Assembly (NCBI GenBank): GCA_965212545.1
Contig: CBDBVB010000023.1
Span: 1 to 64,000, forward strand
Source of the DNA: JABDIP01 sp965212545
GTDB taxonomy: Bacteria > Pseudomonadota > Alphaproteobacteria > DSM-16000 > Inquilinaceae
Direction: 5' to 3'
Length of the DNA: 64,000 nucleotides
Below, in pieces: positions 27,682 to 40,778 of the stretch; the first letter of the stretch is position 1; each line of letters starts with the position of its first letter. The translations under genes and the position numbers were made by a program. The notes under the pieces are model-generated. The model did no database searches and was not told the DNA's origin. It worked only from the letters and a program-made list of their open reading frames with translations.

Positions 27682-28743
27682 TTAGAAGCTGCGGAACGTC
27701 TCGTGCAGGACACGGGCATTCAGCAGACTGTCCAGAGCAGGACCCTCGATACGGTCGAACCGCGCAACCTTCCAGTATTCACGCAGAGTCTCCATACCGA
27801 CATCGCTCTCATGCATCTGCTCGAGCACCACGGCAAGACGCGTCTTGACATTCGAGTCGAGCGTGCTGCGCACCAGCACGATCGAACGGATGATCGGATC
27901 CGTCTCGTAGATCGCGACCAGTTCCCGCCGATCGGTCTCGCTGACCTCGTCTTCGTCGGCCCAATCAAGATTGCTGATGGCGCCGGCGTCGGCGAAGCCG
28001 CGGACCACCCGGCCGACCACGGTCTCTTCATCATCGCCGAATGTGAAGCCGATCGAGCCGCGCGCCGGCCGCGCCAAAGTGTCGTTCAGTTCATTGAGGT
28101 TGAAGCCCTCCCGAGCGATAGAGGCTCGCGGCACGAGATAGCCCGAGGTGGAGCCACGATCTTCAAATGTGATCGTGCGGTCAACGAGATCGCCGAGGCT
28201 GCTGATGCCGCTGTCGCGGCGGGCGAAGATCACGGTGTGATAGTCGGAAACACCGCTCTTCCATTCGCGCATCAGCATTTCCGCCGAGCCGTCCTGGGTC
28301 AACTCGATGGCCGCGAACGCGGTCTCCGACAGCAGGTCGATCTCGCCGGCGCGAAGCGCCACGCGCATCTCTTCCATGGTGTCGACCATCCTGACGTCGA
28401 CGCCGGCGACGCCCTGGCCGGCCAGTTCGGCCGCCAGATAGTTCGCCATCGCCTCCAGGCGCGGCCAGTGCTTGCGCACATTGGTGGAAATCCGGCCAAT
28501 CACCAGGCGGTTGTTCGCCCGCATCGCCGGTACCGACGGCAGCGGTGTCGTCGGCCTTGGCACGGGTGCCACGGCAGGCGGCGCGGCAGCCATGTCGCGT
28601 GTCGCGTCCGATGGGGCAGCCGGCGCAGGCCTTTCGATCACAACGCCACGGCGGCCGGTGTTTTCGTCGCCGCCCGTCCAGACGAACAGCACGACGCCCG
28701 CACAGACCGTCACGGCCAAGAGCGCAAATAGAGCTTTCTTCAT
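27682..28743 (-). CDS. Membrane-anchored PhnD-like substrate-binding protein, paralogue
   Basis: 353 residues from ATG 28743 (MKKALFALLAV); an ATG 15 bases upstream is less likely. A hydrophobic N-terminal segment (about 3-23) is followed by a Pro/Ala-rich linker (about 35-75), so the binding domain is probably tethered to the membrane rather than free. The domain is a PhnD-type fold like the protein at 25653-26624: VIGRISTNVRKHW, LLSETAFAAIELTQDG, FEDRGSTSGYLVPR and SNLDWADEDE align throughout. No transporter genes are adjacent. It may be a second input to the kinase or a related sensor. The gene is bounded downstream by hairpins at 27589-27659. Confidence 0.88.
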   Translation of the reverse strand: MKKALFALLAVTVCAGVVLFVWTGGDENTGRRGVVIERPAPAAPSDATRDMAAAPPAVAPVPRPTTPLPSVPAMRANNRLVIGRISTNVRKHWPRLEAMANYLAAELAGQGVAGVDVRMVDTMEEMRVALRAGEIDLLSETAFAAIELTQDGSAEMLMREWKSGVSDYHTVIFARRDSGISSLGDLVDRTITFEDRGSTSGYLVPRASIAREGFNLNELNDTLARPARGSIGFTFGDDEETVVGRVVRGFADAGAISNLDWADEDEVSETDRRELVAIYETDPIIRSIVLVRSTLDSNVKTRLAVVLEQMHESDVGMETLREYWKVARFDRIEGPALDSLLNARVLHETFRSF

Positions 28744-28969
28744 GGGAGGCCCCATCAAGTTGTTTGGTAAAATCCGAGGAAAATGAAAGATAAAGGTATC
28801 GGGTTAATACAGGGTTAGGATCGGGGGTTATGATATTTCGGAAGATCTTGTTTTTTCTTGCCGATACCTACCGACATCAGCCCGACAGCCGGGAAATCGG
28901 CATCGCTGCCAACCCGCTATCCGCTTCGCCCGGACAGCGCTCGTCGTAATCCTCGACTCGGGGGCAATC

Positions 28970-33544
<4,575 letters not shown>

Positions 33545-33587
33545 TCCAGTCACTCTCCCAATCCGCGTGCCGACCGGCGGGTGCGAG

Positions 33588-35039
33588 TCAGCTCGCAATC
33601 GCCAGTTCGGAGCCGACGTCCAAGCGCTCGGCCAGGTATTTGTGGATCGATGCCGCCGCATCGCGGCCGTCGCGGATCGCCCAGACCACCAACGAGGCCC
33701 CGCGGACGATATCCCCGGCCGCGAAGATTCCGTCGATATTGGTCATCTTGCTGCGGTGGTCGACGATCACGGTGCCCCAACGCGAAACCTTGAGTTCCGG
33801 GCATCCGAACAGGGTCGGCAGATCCTCCGGATCGAAGCCGAGCGCCTTGATAACCAGATCGGCGTCGAGCGAGTAGCTGGATCCGTCGACAGGTACCGGC
33901 GTCTGACGGCCGGACGCGTCGGGCACCCCAAGCCGCACTTTCTGCGCCTTCACACCCGACACCAGATTGTCGGTGCCGATGAAGCCCTCCGGTGCCGACT
34001 GCCAGACGAATTCGACGCCTTCTTCCTCGGCATTCGCCACCTCGCGCACCGATCCGGGCATGTTTGCCCGGTTGCGGCGGTAGAGGCATTTCACCGAGGT
34101 CGCACCCTGGCGGACCGCCGTGCGCACGCAATCCATCGCGGTGTCGCCGCCGCCGATCACCACCACCCGCTTGTCCTTGGCGTCCAGGGCGCCGTTATCG
34201 AAGTCCGGCACCACGTCGCCCAGCCCCTTGCGGTTCGATGCCGTCAGATAATCAAGCGCCGGCACGATATTGCCCAGACCGACGCCGGGCGCCTTCAACT
34301 CCCGCGCCTTGTAGACACCGGTGGCGATCAGCAGGGCGTCATGGCGCTCGCGCAATTCCATCAGGCTGGCGTCGCGGCCGACCTCGAACCCGGTATGCAG
34401 ATGAATGCCGCCATCCGCGAGCAACTTGTTGCGGCGCTCAACGATCTCCTTTTCCAGCTTGAAGCTGGGAATGCCGTAGATCATCAAGCCGCCCATCCGG
34501 TCATAGCGATCGTAGACATAGACCTGGTAGCCGCGGCCGCGCAGCTGCTCCGCCGCCGCCAGGCCACCGGGGCCGCCGCCGATGATCCCGATCGACTGCT
34601 CGCGCTCGACCGTCGGGCTGGGCGGCTTCACCCAGCCCATCTCCCAGGCACGATCGGTGATGTATTTCTCGACAGCGCCGATGGTGACCGTGCCATGGCC
34701 GGACTGTTCGATGACGCAATTGCCTTCGCACAACCGGTCCTGGGGACAGATGCGGCCGCAGATTTCGGGGAAGTTGTTTGTCGCCTGGCTGATCTCATAG
34801 GCCTCTTCCAACCGGCCCTCGGCAGTCAGCTTCAGCCAGTCGGGGATGTTGTTGTGCAACGGGCAATGCACCTGGCAGAACGGAACGCCACATTGCGAGC
34901 ACCGGCTGGCCTGCTCTTCGGCCTTGGCCTCGATATACTCGCCATAAACCTCATGCCAGTCGCCACGGCGCAGCTCGGCGTCGCGCTTGGCCGGCATCTC
35001 GGGGCCGGTGCTGGTGAATTTGAGCATGCGTTGCGGCAT
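33588..35039 (-). CDS. gltD: Glutamate synthase (NADPH) small subunit
   Basis: 483 residues from ATG 35039, with the typical start MPQRMLKFTSTGPEMP. It passes electrons from NADPH through FAD and two 4Fe-4S clusters to the large subunit. The cluster cysteines are in CSQCGVPFCQVHCPLHN and CGRICPQDRLCEGNC; the FAD motif is GIIGGGPGGLAAAEQLR and the NADPH motif VVVIGGGDTAMDCVRTAVRQG. The C-terminal FAD-binding loop is IFAAGDIVRG. It is the first gene of a gltD-gltB operon, the order seen in several alphaproteobacteria. The 291-base region before it separates it from the divergent uppP. Confidence 0.98.
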   Translation of the reverse strand: MPQRMLKFTSTGPEMPAKRDAELRRGDWHEVYGEYIEAKAEEQASRCSQCGVPFCQVHCPLHNNIPDWLKLTAEGRLEEAYEISQATNNFPEICGRICPQDRLCEGNCVIEQSGHGTVTIGAVEKYITDRAWEMGWVKPPSPTVEREQSIGIIGGGPGGLAAAEQLRGRGYQVYVYDRYDRMGGLMIYGIPSFKLEKEIVERRNKLLADGGIHLHTGFEVGRDASLMELRERHDALLIATGVYKARELKAPGVGLGNIVPALDYLTASNRKGLGDVVPDFDNGALDAKDKRVVVIGGGDTAMDCVRTAVRQGATSVKCLYRRNRANMPGSVREVANAEEEGVEFVWQSAPEGFIGTDNLVSGVKAQKVRLGVPDASGRQTPVPVDGSSYSLDADLVIKALGFDPEDLPTLFGCPELKVSRWGTVIVDHRSKMTNIDGIFAAGDIVRGASLVVWAIRDGRDAAASIHKYLAERLDVGSELAIAS

Positions 35040-35330
35040 GGCGGGCAGACCCTGATCATGTTTTCTTTTGCCCCCGTGCCAACGCCCAGGGGACGCATTT
35101 CATAAGGCATTCCGCACTGATTTGCGAGCAGAAACCGACAGATAAGGCAACTTTACTGACATATCAGCGCCTGCACATAATCCTCCCTCGGCTGGCGGCC
35201 TATACGAACGGCCTTATCCGATCAAATTTTGGTACCATATTGGGACTAATCGCCGGCATGTCGCATATGTAGTTCTGCCACATTGCCGATGATATAAGCC
35301 GATCCGTCCTTCTCGACCGGCCGAGTCACC

Positions 35331-36128
35331 GTGCCATTTCTCCATATCGTCGTCCTGGCCCTCGTCCAGGGCATCACCGAATTCCTGCCGATCAGTTCGA
35401 GCGGCCACTTGGTTCTGGTCCCCGCCCTGACCGGTTGGGACGACCAGGGCGTTGTCATCGATGTTGCAACCCATGTCGGCACGCTCGTTGCCGTGCTGAT
35501 CTATTTTCGCCGCGACGTGGCGGCAATGGCGGCCGGGTTTCTTGCCCTGGCCACTCGCAGGACCAACGCAGGAGGCCGACTGGCCCTGCTGATCCTGGTT
35601 GCCACCCTGCCGACCGTGATCGCCGGCGCGGCGCTCCACGAGATCGGGCCGGACCTGTTCCGCAGCGCCGCGATCATTGCCTGGACGACGCTTGGTTTCG
35701 GCCTGTTGCTCGGCATCGTCGACCGTGTCTGCAGCACAGCCGGCCGGATCGAGGAGATCGGTTTCGGGGGCGCGCTGGCAATCGGCCTCGCCCAGGTTCT
35801 GGCGCTGGTCCCCGGCACCAGTCGGTCGGGCATCACCATGACGGCCGGCCGGCTGCTGGGACTTGGTCGGGAAGCCGCCGCCCGGTTCTCGCTCCTGATG
35901 TCCATCCCGACCATCCTCGGTGCCGGCACTTTGGCAGGCTGGGACCTCTACCGGGCCGCGGATGTCACACTGGGGATCGATGCCTTTCTGGCGGCCGCGC
36001 TGTCATGTCTCGCCGCGCTGGCGGCCATCGCCCTGATGATGCGCTGGCTGCGACGGTCCAGCTTCTTGCCCTTCGTGATCTATCGGGTCCTGCTCGGCAT
36101 CGCCCTGCTGATCTGGCTGAACGCCTGA
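35331..36128 (+). CDS. uppP: Undecaprenyl-diphosphatase (UppP/BacA)
   Basis: 265 residues from GTG 35331, the only start that gives the conserved N-terminus MPFLHIVVLALVQGITEFLPISSSGH. Inner-membrane enzyme that removes a phosphate from undecaprenyl diphosphate to recycle the lipid carrier of peptidoglycan and surface polymers. The two signature motifs, QGITEFLPISSSGH and VPGTSRSG, are intact, and about eight hydrophobic segments are visible. It is divergent from gltD and followed after 98 bases by an esterase gene on the same strand. Confidence 0.97.
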   Translation: MPFLHIVVLALVQGITEFLPISSSGHLVLVPALTGWDDQGVVIDVATHVGTLVAVLIYFRRDVAAMAAGFLALATRRTNAGGRLALLILVATLPTVIAGAALHEIGPDLFRSAAIIAWTTLGFGLLLGIVDRVCSTAGRIEEIGFGGALAIGLAQVLALVPGTSRSGITMTAGRLLGLGREAAARFSLLMSIPTILGAGTLAGWDLYRAADVTLGIDAFLAAALSCLAALAAIALMMRWLRRSSFLPFVIYRVLLGIALLIWLNA

Positions 36129-36226
36129 CCCCGCCGCAGAGGGAGGAGTGGGATCGGATCGCGGTGCTGTGCTATGTCGGTGGAGGCGCCGTCCGGGCGC
36201 CGCTCCCACACCACTACGGGCCCGCC

Positions 36227-37240
36227 ATGCGCAAAGACCGCTCACATCCCGCCGGCACCCTGCACCGGCTGAGCCTCGACAGCGAGTTGCTGAAGGGCAA
36301 TCTGCTGGGCGATCCCTCCCGGCGCGAGATCGACGTCTATATACCGCATGGCCATGACGGAACCGGCCTACCCCTGCTGGTCGACCTGGTCGGTTTCACG
36401 GGCAGCGGCCTCGGGCATACCAACTGGAAGAACTTCGGCGAGAACGTGCCGGAACGGCTGGACCGGCTGATCGGCGCCGGCGCCATGCCGCCGGTGGCGG
36501 CGGCCTTCCCGGACTGCTTCACCCGGCTTGGCGGCAACCAGTACATTAACAGCGCCGCGTTGGGGCCTTGGGAAGACGTCCTGATTGAAGAGGTCGTGCC
36601 GTTGGTGGAGGGCCGGTTCGGCTGCGGCGGCAGCGGTCGGCGCGGCGTGTTCGGCAAGAGCTCCGGCGGCTATGGCTCGATCGTTCATGCCATGCGCCGG
36701 TCCGACACCTGGTCGGCGGCCGCCTGCCACGCGGGCGACATGGCGTTCGAGCTCTGCTACCTGCCGGATTTCCCCGATATTCTGAGGGCCCTGGCGCAGA
36801 AGGACGGGTCCATCGAGACCTTCATCACCGATCTGGAGAACGCAAACAAGCCCGGCGACAACGATATCCACGTGCTGATGGATTTGGCGATGGCGGCGAC
36901 CTACGACCCGGACCCGAGCCAATTCCTCGGCATCCGGCTGCCGGTCGATCCGGAGACCTGCGAGGTGATCGAGGAGCGCTGGGCCAACTGGCTGGCCTGG
37001 GATCCGGTCAGAATGGTCGACGATCACGCCGACAATCTGCGCCGGATGAAGGCCCTGTACATAGATTGCGGCGACCGCGACCAGTACAATCTGGTCTATG
37101 GCGCGCGCCGCCTGCATCGCGCCCTGGAGCGACTCGGCGTGGAACACCGATACGAGGAGTTCCCCGACAATCACTCCAGTGTCGACTACCGGATGGACGA
37201 AAGCCTGCCCTTCCTGGCCAAGGCACTCAGCGCCGGCTGA
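36227..37240 (+). CDS. Alpha/beta-hydrolase-fold esterase-like protein
   Basis: 337 residues from ATG 36227; the long open frame upstream is the shadow of uppP. The fold resembles enterochelin esterase/esterase D-type proteins: a beta strand with REIDVYIPHGHDG, the oxyanion region DLVGFTGSG, and the nucleophile elbow GKSSGGYGS. A probable acidic residue (IDCGDRDQ) and the His of FPDNHSSVDY complete a Ser-Asp-His triad. Substrate unknown. The gene has the same direction as uppP but only a weak ribosome-binding site and ends 17 bases from the convergent SPOR/propeller paralogue. Confidence 0.82.
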   Translation: MRKDRSHPAGTLHRLSLDSELLKGNLLGDPSRREIDVYIPHGHDGTGLPLLVDLVGFTGSGLGHTNWKNFGENVPERLDRLIGAGAMPPVAAAFPDCFTRLGGNQYINSAALGPWEDVLIEEVVPLVEGRFGCGGSGRRGVFGKSSGGYGSIVHAMRRSDTWSAAACHAGDMAFELCYLPDFPDILRALAQKDGSIETFITDLENANKPGDNDIHVLMDLAMAATYDPDPSQFLGIRLPVDPETCEVIEERWANWLAWDPVRMVDDHADNLRRMKALYIDCGDRDQYNLVYGARRLHRALERLGVEHRYEEFPDNHSSVDYRMDESLPFLAKALSAG

Positions 37241-37257
37241 AGCCGGCCACCCGGCCG

Positions 37258-38280
37258 CTACAGGAGGCCAACCGGGACCTGTTCGTCGGCCAGGGTCCGC
37301 TGCGAATATCGCTCGTCGAGCCAGCGCAGGCGCCGGAAGTGCAGGTGACCGTCCTCGATCCTGAGCGGCCCCACGATTTCTTCGCGTGGGCCGAGAGCGG
37401 CGGCAGCGACCGGCTGGACATTGCCGTCCATATCGGCGCTGTAGAGGGTGCCTCCCATCGCGACCGTGCCGAAGCCGTAACCGCTGATGAACAGCACCCG
37501 GTCCTCGGTCGGATGCCAGACGAACCACCGCACCGCCTCGCGGCCGTTCCGGTCGCAGGCCAGGCAGCGCACCGAAACACCATCCACCCGGGCCGCCCAC
37601 AGCCCGACCGCGCCATCCAGGAACGCCTGGTCCAGGAAGGCGACATAGCGGCCGGATGGCGACCAGCCGGGTTGCCATTCGAAGTCGCCGCCTGCCACTA
37701 CATCCGGCATATGCCCGTTGGTCAGGGCAATCACCTCCGACCCGTCCACGCCCGCCTTGTAGAACCGATGGTTGTAGAGAAACACCAGCGCCGACCGGTC
37801 GGGCGACACCCGGGCCAGGATGACGTCCGGAAGCCCGGCCCAATAGGGCCCCTCGGCATCGAAGGCGAAAACCTCACGGACGCCGATCGCGCCGCGCACC
37901 CACAGAGCGGTCGGCGTTACCACGAAGTCCCGACCACCACTGGCCCGCAGGATCCGCACCGGGGATTGCGAGATCGTGTAGTTCAGGCCTTCCGCGGCGG
38001 CAAAGGATGGACCGAATGCCTCCGCCGCGTCCCTGGTTTCGAATGCACCCACGGATATGTACAGCCATTGCTCGCCATCGATATTCCGCCGATAGGCGTA
38101 CGCCAGATAGCCCTTGTCCCGCAGGCGCTCAAGGCGCTCGAGACCCAACTCGAGCTGTTCGAACCGAACCGCCCGCGTCTGGACAGAATAGGCGGGCCAG
38201 ATCGTGTCGGCATCCGAGGCCGAGGCCGATGACAGGCCGGACAGGAGAATCACGACAATCGGAAGGAGCTTTCGCCACAT
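37258..38280 (-). CDS. Secreted SPOR-domain/beta-propeller protein, paralogue 1 of 3
   Basis: 340 residues. Signal peptide MWRKLLPIVVILLSGLSSASAS; then a SPOR-like domain (about 29-110: YSVQTRAVRFEQLELGLERL, AYRRNIDGEQWLYISVGAF, TRDAAEAFG); then a TolB/PD40-like beta-propeller with repeats of the type WSPSGRYVAFLDQAF and WHPTEDRVLFISG. All three paralogues share a CxxC motif (CLAC here, near residue 243), a PLRIEDGHLHFRRLRWLD strand at the end and a short hydrophobic C-terminus. SPOR domains bind peptidoglycan denuded of stem peptides, so a periplasmic cell-wall role is inferred. The gene is preceded by the 18-base motif at 38328-38345. Confidence 0.8.
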   Translation of the reverse strand: MWRKLLPIVVILLSGLSSASASDADTIWPAYSVQTRAVRFEQLELGLERLERLRDKGYLAYAYRRNIDGEQWLYISVGAFETRDAAEAFGPSFAAAEGLNYTISQSPVRILRASGGRDFVVTPTALWVRGAIGVREVFAFDAEGPYWAGLPDVILARVSPDRSALVFLYNHRFYKAGVDGSEVIALTNGHMPDVVAGGDFEWQPGWSPSGRYVAFLDQAFLDGAVGLWAARVDGVSVRCLACDRNGREAVRWFVWHPTEDRVLFISGYGFGTVAMGGTLYSADMDGNVQPVAAAALGPREEIVGPLRIEDGHLHFRRLRWLDERYSQRTLADEQVPVGLL

Positions 38281-38327
38281 CCCAAAACTCCGGCAATGTT
38301 CCGTCGGACAAGCCTACGAGACCCCTC

Positions 38328-38345
38328 CTAACGGCCGGTTACCGG
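38328..38345 (-). promoter_or_regulatory. Conserved 18-base motif upstream of paralogue 1
   Basis: Plus-strand CTAACGGCCGGTTACCGG, 48 bases before the ATG of the SPOR/propeller gene. It contains the dyad TAAC-N5-GTTA. The same motif occurs 51 and 45-48 bases before the two paralogues, with one mismatch in total. Probably an operator or promoter element. Confidence 0.7.
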
Positions 38346-38387
38346 ATCAGAGATGAGCCACGGCCGACGTCTTGCCGGGCGCACCCC

Positions 38388-38506
38388 CTAGACCAAGATC
38401 GTTTCAGATTGAATCAACCTGAAACGTGACTCCTGTTCTATTCAAATATGGTAGAGGCTGATTCATGCTTCACACCTTTTCGGTGTGAAGCGATCAGGCT
38501 CTAGAG
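38388..38506 (-). repeat. Possible dispersed palindromic element between paralogues 1 and 2
   Basis: Two perfect inverted repeats, GTTTCAG/CTGAAAC (38401-38407 with 38419-38425) and GCTTCACACC/GGTGTGAAGC (38467-38476 with 38482-38491, loop TTTTC), lie between CTAGA copies at 38388-38392 and 38501-38505. The base composition is lower in GC than the flanks. The stop codon of paralogue 2 (TAG, 38503-38501) sits inside its edge. The pattern resembles intergenic repeat elements I have seen in alphaproteobacterial genomes, but only one copy is present in this window. Confidence 0.5.
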
Positions 38507-39541
38507 CGCACCGATCGGCAGCCGGTCCTCGGTGATGCTGGTCTGGATATAGTTGTCGTCAAGCCAACGGACCCGGCGGAAGTGCAGAAATCCGTCCTCG
38601 ATCCTGAGCGGGCCGGCGATCTCCTCGTACTGCTCCCATCCGACACTCGGGTCGGCCGGAATGATCGTCCGGATGGTGCCGTCGACGTCGGCTGTGAACA
38701 ACCCGCCGCCGACCGGAATTGTGCCGAGGGATGAGCCCTCGACGAACAGCACCCGATCCTCGCTCGGATGCCAGACGAACCACCTGACCGCGCTCTGGCC
38801 GTGACGGTTGCACGCCAGGCAGAGCAGTCCGCCGCCATCGGACCGCGCCAGCCAAAGGCCGATCTCGTACTCCCAAAGCGCCTGGTCCAGGAACGCGACA
38901 TGATCACCCGATGGAGACCAGCCCGGCCGCCAGCCATAGTCTTGATCGGACTCCGTCGCCACGCATGGCCCTCCGGGCACATCCGTGGCGTCCACGGCGG
39001 CGTCTCCGTCAATCGCCGCGACCAGCAGCCGGCAACTGTAGATGGCCGCCAGCGTCCGACCGTCCGGAGAGAGTTCGGGCAGGATGGCGGCCGGCAAGCC
39101 GCCGCCGTTCGGCGCCTCCGCGTCGAACGCGAAGACCTCGCGTACGCCGTCGCCGCCGCGCACCCATAGCGCGCTCGGGGTCACCACGAATTCACCCTCG
39201 TCGGCCGCCGGCAGGACCCGCACCGGCGCCGGCGCCACAAATTGCTCCAGGCCCTCCGCGGCACCGAAGGCACGGCCGAACTCGGCCGCCGCGCCGCGGC
39301 TGCGGAACACGCCGACGGCAATCCTGAGCCAGGGTTCCCCACTGATCTCCACCCGGTAGGCATAGGCCAGATAGCCCGCGTCGCGGAGCCGGCGATAGGT
39401 CGCCATGCCATCCTCCAGTTCGGCCAGTGGCACTGCCCGGACCTGGACTGAATAGACCGGCATCGGCCCGACGCGCTCGGCCGCCGAGGCGGACGGCGCG
39501 GCCAGAAGCAGGAGCAGGATCGGAATGGCGAGGTAACGCAT
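38501..39541 (-). CDS. Secreted SPOR-domain/beta-propeller protein, paralogue 2 of 3
   Basis: 346 residues from ATG 39541. Signal peptide MRYLAIPILLLLLAAPSASA; SPOR-like domain (about 30-110) with YSVQVRAVPLAELEDGMATY and AYRVEISGEPWLRIAVGVF; beta-propeller with WSPSGDHVAFLDQAL, WHPSEDRVLFVEG and a CLAC motif (near 244). It is closest to paralogue 3 in the SPOR segment. The stop codon is the edge of the palindromic element at 38388-38506. It is probably cell-envelope-associated, as for paralogue 1. The upstream motif is at 39592-39609. Confidence 0.8.
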   Translation of the reverse strand: MRYLAIPILLLLLAAPSASAAERVGPMPVYSVQVRAVPLAELEDGMATYRRLRDAGYLAYAYRVEISGEPWLRIAVGVFRSRGAAAEFGRAFGAAEGLEQFVAPAPVRVLPAADEGEFVVTPSALWVRGGDGVREVFAFDAEAPNGGGLPAAILPELSPDGRTLAAIYSCRLLVAAIDGDAAVDATDVPGGPCVATESDQDYGWRPGWSPSGDHVAFLDQALWEYEIGLWLARSDGGGLLCLACNRHGQSAVRWFVWHPSEDRVLFVEGSSLGTIPVGGGLFTADVDGTIRTIIPADPSVGWEQYEEIAGPLRIEDGFLHFRRVRWLDDNYIQTSITEDRLPIGAL

Positions 39542-39591
39542 CGTGGAGATCCTCGGGCGATGGCGTCCGGCGGCAGCGTAGCGGGAACCGG

Positions 39592-39609
39592 CTAACGGCC
39601 GGTTACCGG
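39592..39609 (-). promoter_or_regulatory. Conserved 18-base motif upstream of paralogue 2
   Basis: Plus-strand CTAACGGCCGGTTACCGG, identical to the copy at 38328, 51 bases before the ATG at 39541. Part of the three-copy set. Confidence 0.7.
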
Positions 39610-39634
39610 TCCGGTCACGCAGGAAGGGTGGGGT

Positions 39635-40669
39635 CTACAGCGCGTCGAGCGGTATGCGCTCGTCGGTAACGTCCGAGTCCCAGGAATTTGGGAAATCGAG
39701 CCACCGCAGCCGGCGGTAATGGAGATGGCCATCCTCGATCCGCAGCGGCCCGATGATCTCTTCGTCATCGCCGCGCGACACCGCCGCGACTGGCTGGGCA
39801 TTGCCATCCATGTCGGTGCTGACGAGGTCGCCTCCGGCATGCGACAGGCCATAGGCCGGTGCATCGACAAAGAACACACGGTCCTCGCCGGGATGCGCCG
39901 CGAACCAGATCACCGCCCGTTCGCCGCCCTCGTTGCAGATCAGGCATCGCACCTCGCCGCCATCGACACGCGCCACCCAAAGGCTGATCGGGTATTCACT
40001 GAACGCCTGGTCGAGAAACAAGACATGCTCGCCCGAGGACGACCAGCCTGGCCGCCATGGGATCTCGCCGTCCGGCGTCACGTAGGGTGCGCCGGGATCC
40101 GTCAACGCCAGCGCTTTGGCGCCGTCCAGCCTTGCGGTATGGAGCCTGGAATCGTGCACGAATGCGATCGCCTCGCCGTCGGGCGACAATTCGGCGAGGA
40201 TGAGGGACGGAAGCCTGGCGCCGTTCGGCGCCTCCGCGGCGAAAGCGAATATCTCTCGCGCGCCGTCGCCGCCACGCACCCACAGGGCGCTCGGGGTGAC
40301 CACGAATTCGCGTTCGCCGGCGCCCGGCAGCACACGCACCGGCGCCACTGCCAGGAAATTGTCCATGCCTTCAGCGACACCGAATGCGCGGCCGAACTCG
40401 GCTGCCGCGCCACGGCTGTGGAAAGCGCCAACGGCTATTCTGAGCCAGGGTTCGCCGTTGATCTCGACCCGGTAGGCATAGGCCAAGTAGCTCTTGTCGC
40501 GGAGTTCGCGAAAGGTGGCCATTCCATCTTCCGCGTCGGCCAAGGGTACCGCCCGCACCTGGATGGAATAGACCGTGGAAGAATTGCCGCTTTCGGCGGC
40601 GAAAGTCGATTCCACGGCGGACAACGCCAATAGGGCCAACAGACCGCACAGGCCCGGCAAACGCCGCAT
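39635..40669 (-). CDS. Secreted SPOR-domain/beta-propeller protein, paralogue 3 of 3
   Basis: 344 residues from ATG 40669; GTG 40672 directly precedes it and would add one residue. AGAGGTG lies upstream as ribosome-binding site. Signal peptide MRRLPGLCGLLALLALSAVESTFA, then SPOR-like domain (IQVRAVPLADAEDGMATF, AYRVEINGEPWLRIAVGAF), and beta-propeller with WRPGWSSSGEHVLFLDQAF and the CLIC form of the shared CxxC motif. The three genes have the same direction and are separated by about 90-220 bases, consistent with local duplication. The upstream motif is at 40717-40734. Confidence 0.8.
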   Translation of the reverse strand: MRRLPGLCGLLALLALSAVESTFAAESGNSSTVYSIQVRAVPLADAEDGMATFRELRDKSYLAYAYRVEINGEPWLRIAVGAFHSRGAAAEFGRAFGVAEGMDNFLAVAPVRVLPGAGEREFVVTPSALWVRGGDGAREIFAFAAEAPNGARLPSLILAELSPDGEAIAFVHDSRLHTARLDGAKALALTDPGAPYVTPDGEIPWRPGWSSSGEHVLFLDQAFSEYPISLWVARVDGGEVRCLICNEGGERAVIWFAAHPGEDRVFFVDAPAYGLSHAGGDLVSTDMDGNAQPVAAVSRGDDEEIIGPLRIEDGHLHYRRLRWLDFPNSWDSDVTDERIPLDAL

Positions 40670-40716
40670 CACGCACCTCTGGTGGTAATTCTCGGCGCAA
40701 ACCTATCGAATGCTGA

Positions 40717-40734
40717 CTAACGGTCGGTTACCGG
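40717..40734 (-). promoter_or_regulatory. Conserved 18-base motif upstream of paralogue 3
   Basis: Plus-strand CTAACGGTCGGTTACCGG, one mismatch from the other two copies (T for C at position 8), 48 bases before the ATG. The mismatch leaves the TAAC-N5-GTTA dyad arms unchanged. Confidence 0.7.
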
Positions 40735-40778
40735 ACTACCGCGGCGGTCCGACTGCCGTCGACCGAACCGTGACTGGA

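Noticed and set aside
28801..28816. Second possible CtrA site (TTAA-N7-TTAG) upstream of the second PhnD-like gene
   Set aside because: One half site deviates and no further boxes are near, so this is within chance expectation.
35066..35082. Sequence TTGGCACGGGGGCAAAA on the minus strand before gltD, similar to a sigma-54 (-24/-12) promoter
   Set aside because: The GG and GC elements are separated by seven bases instead of the required ten.
35435..36226. Long open frame before the esterase, which would add 264 residues
   Set aside because: It is an out-of-frame reading of uppP; the esterase homology starts only after ATG 36227.
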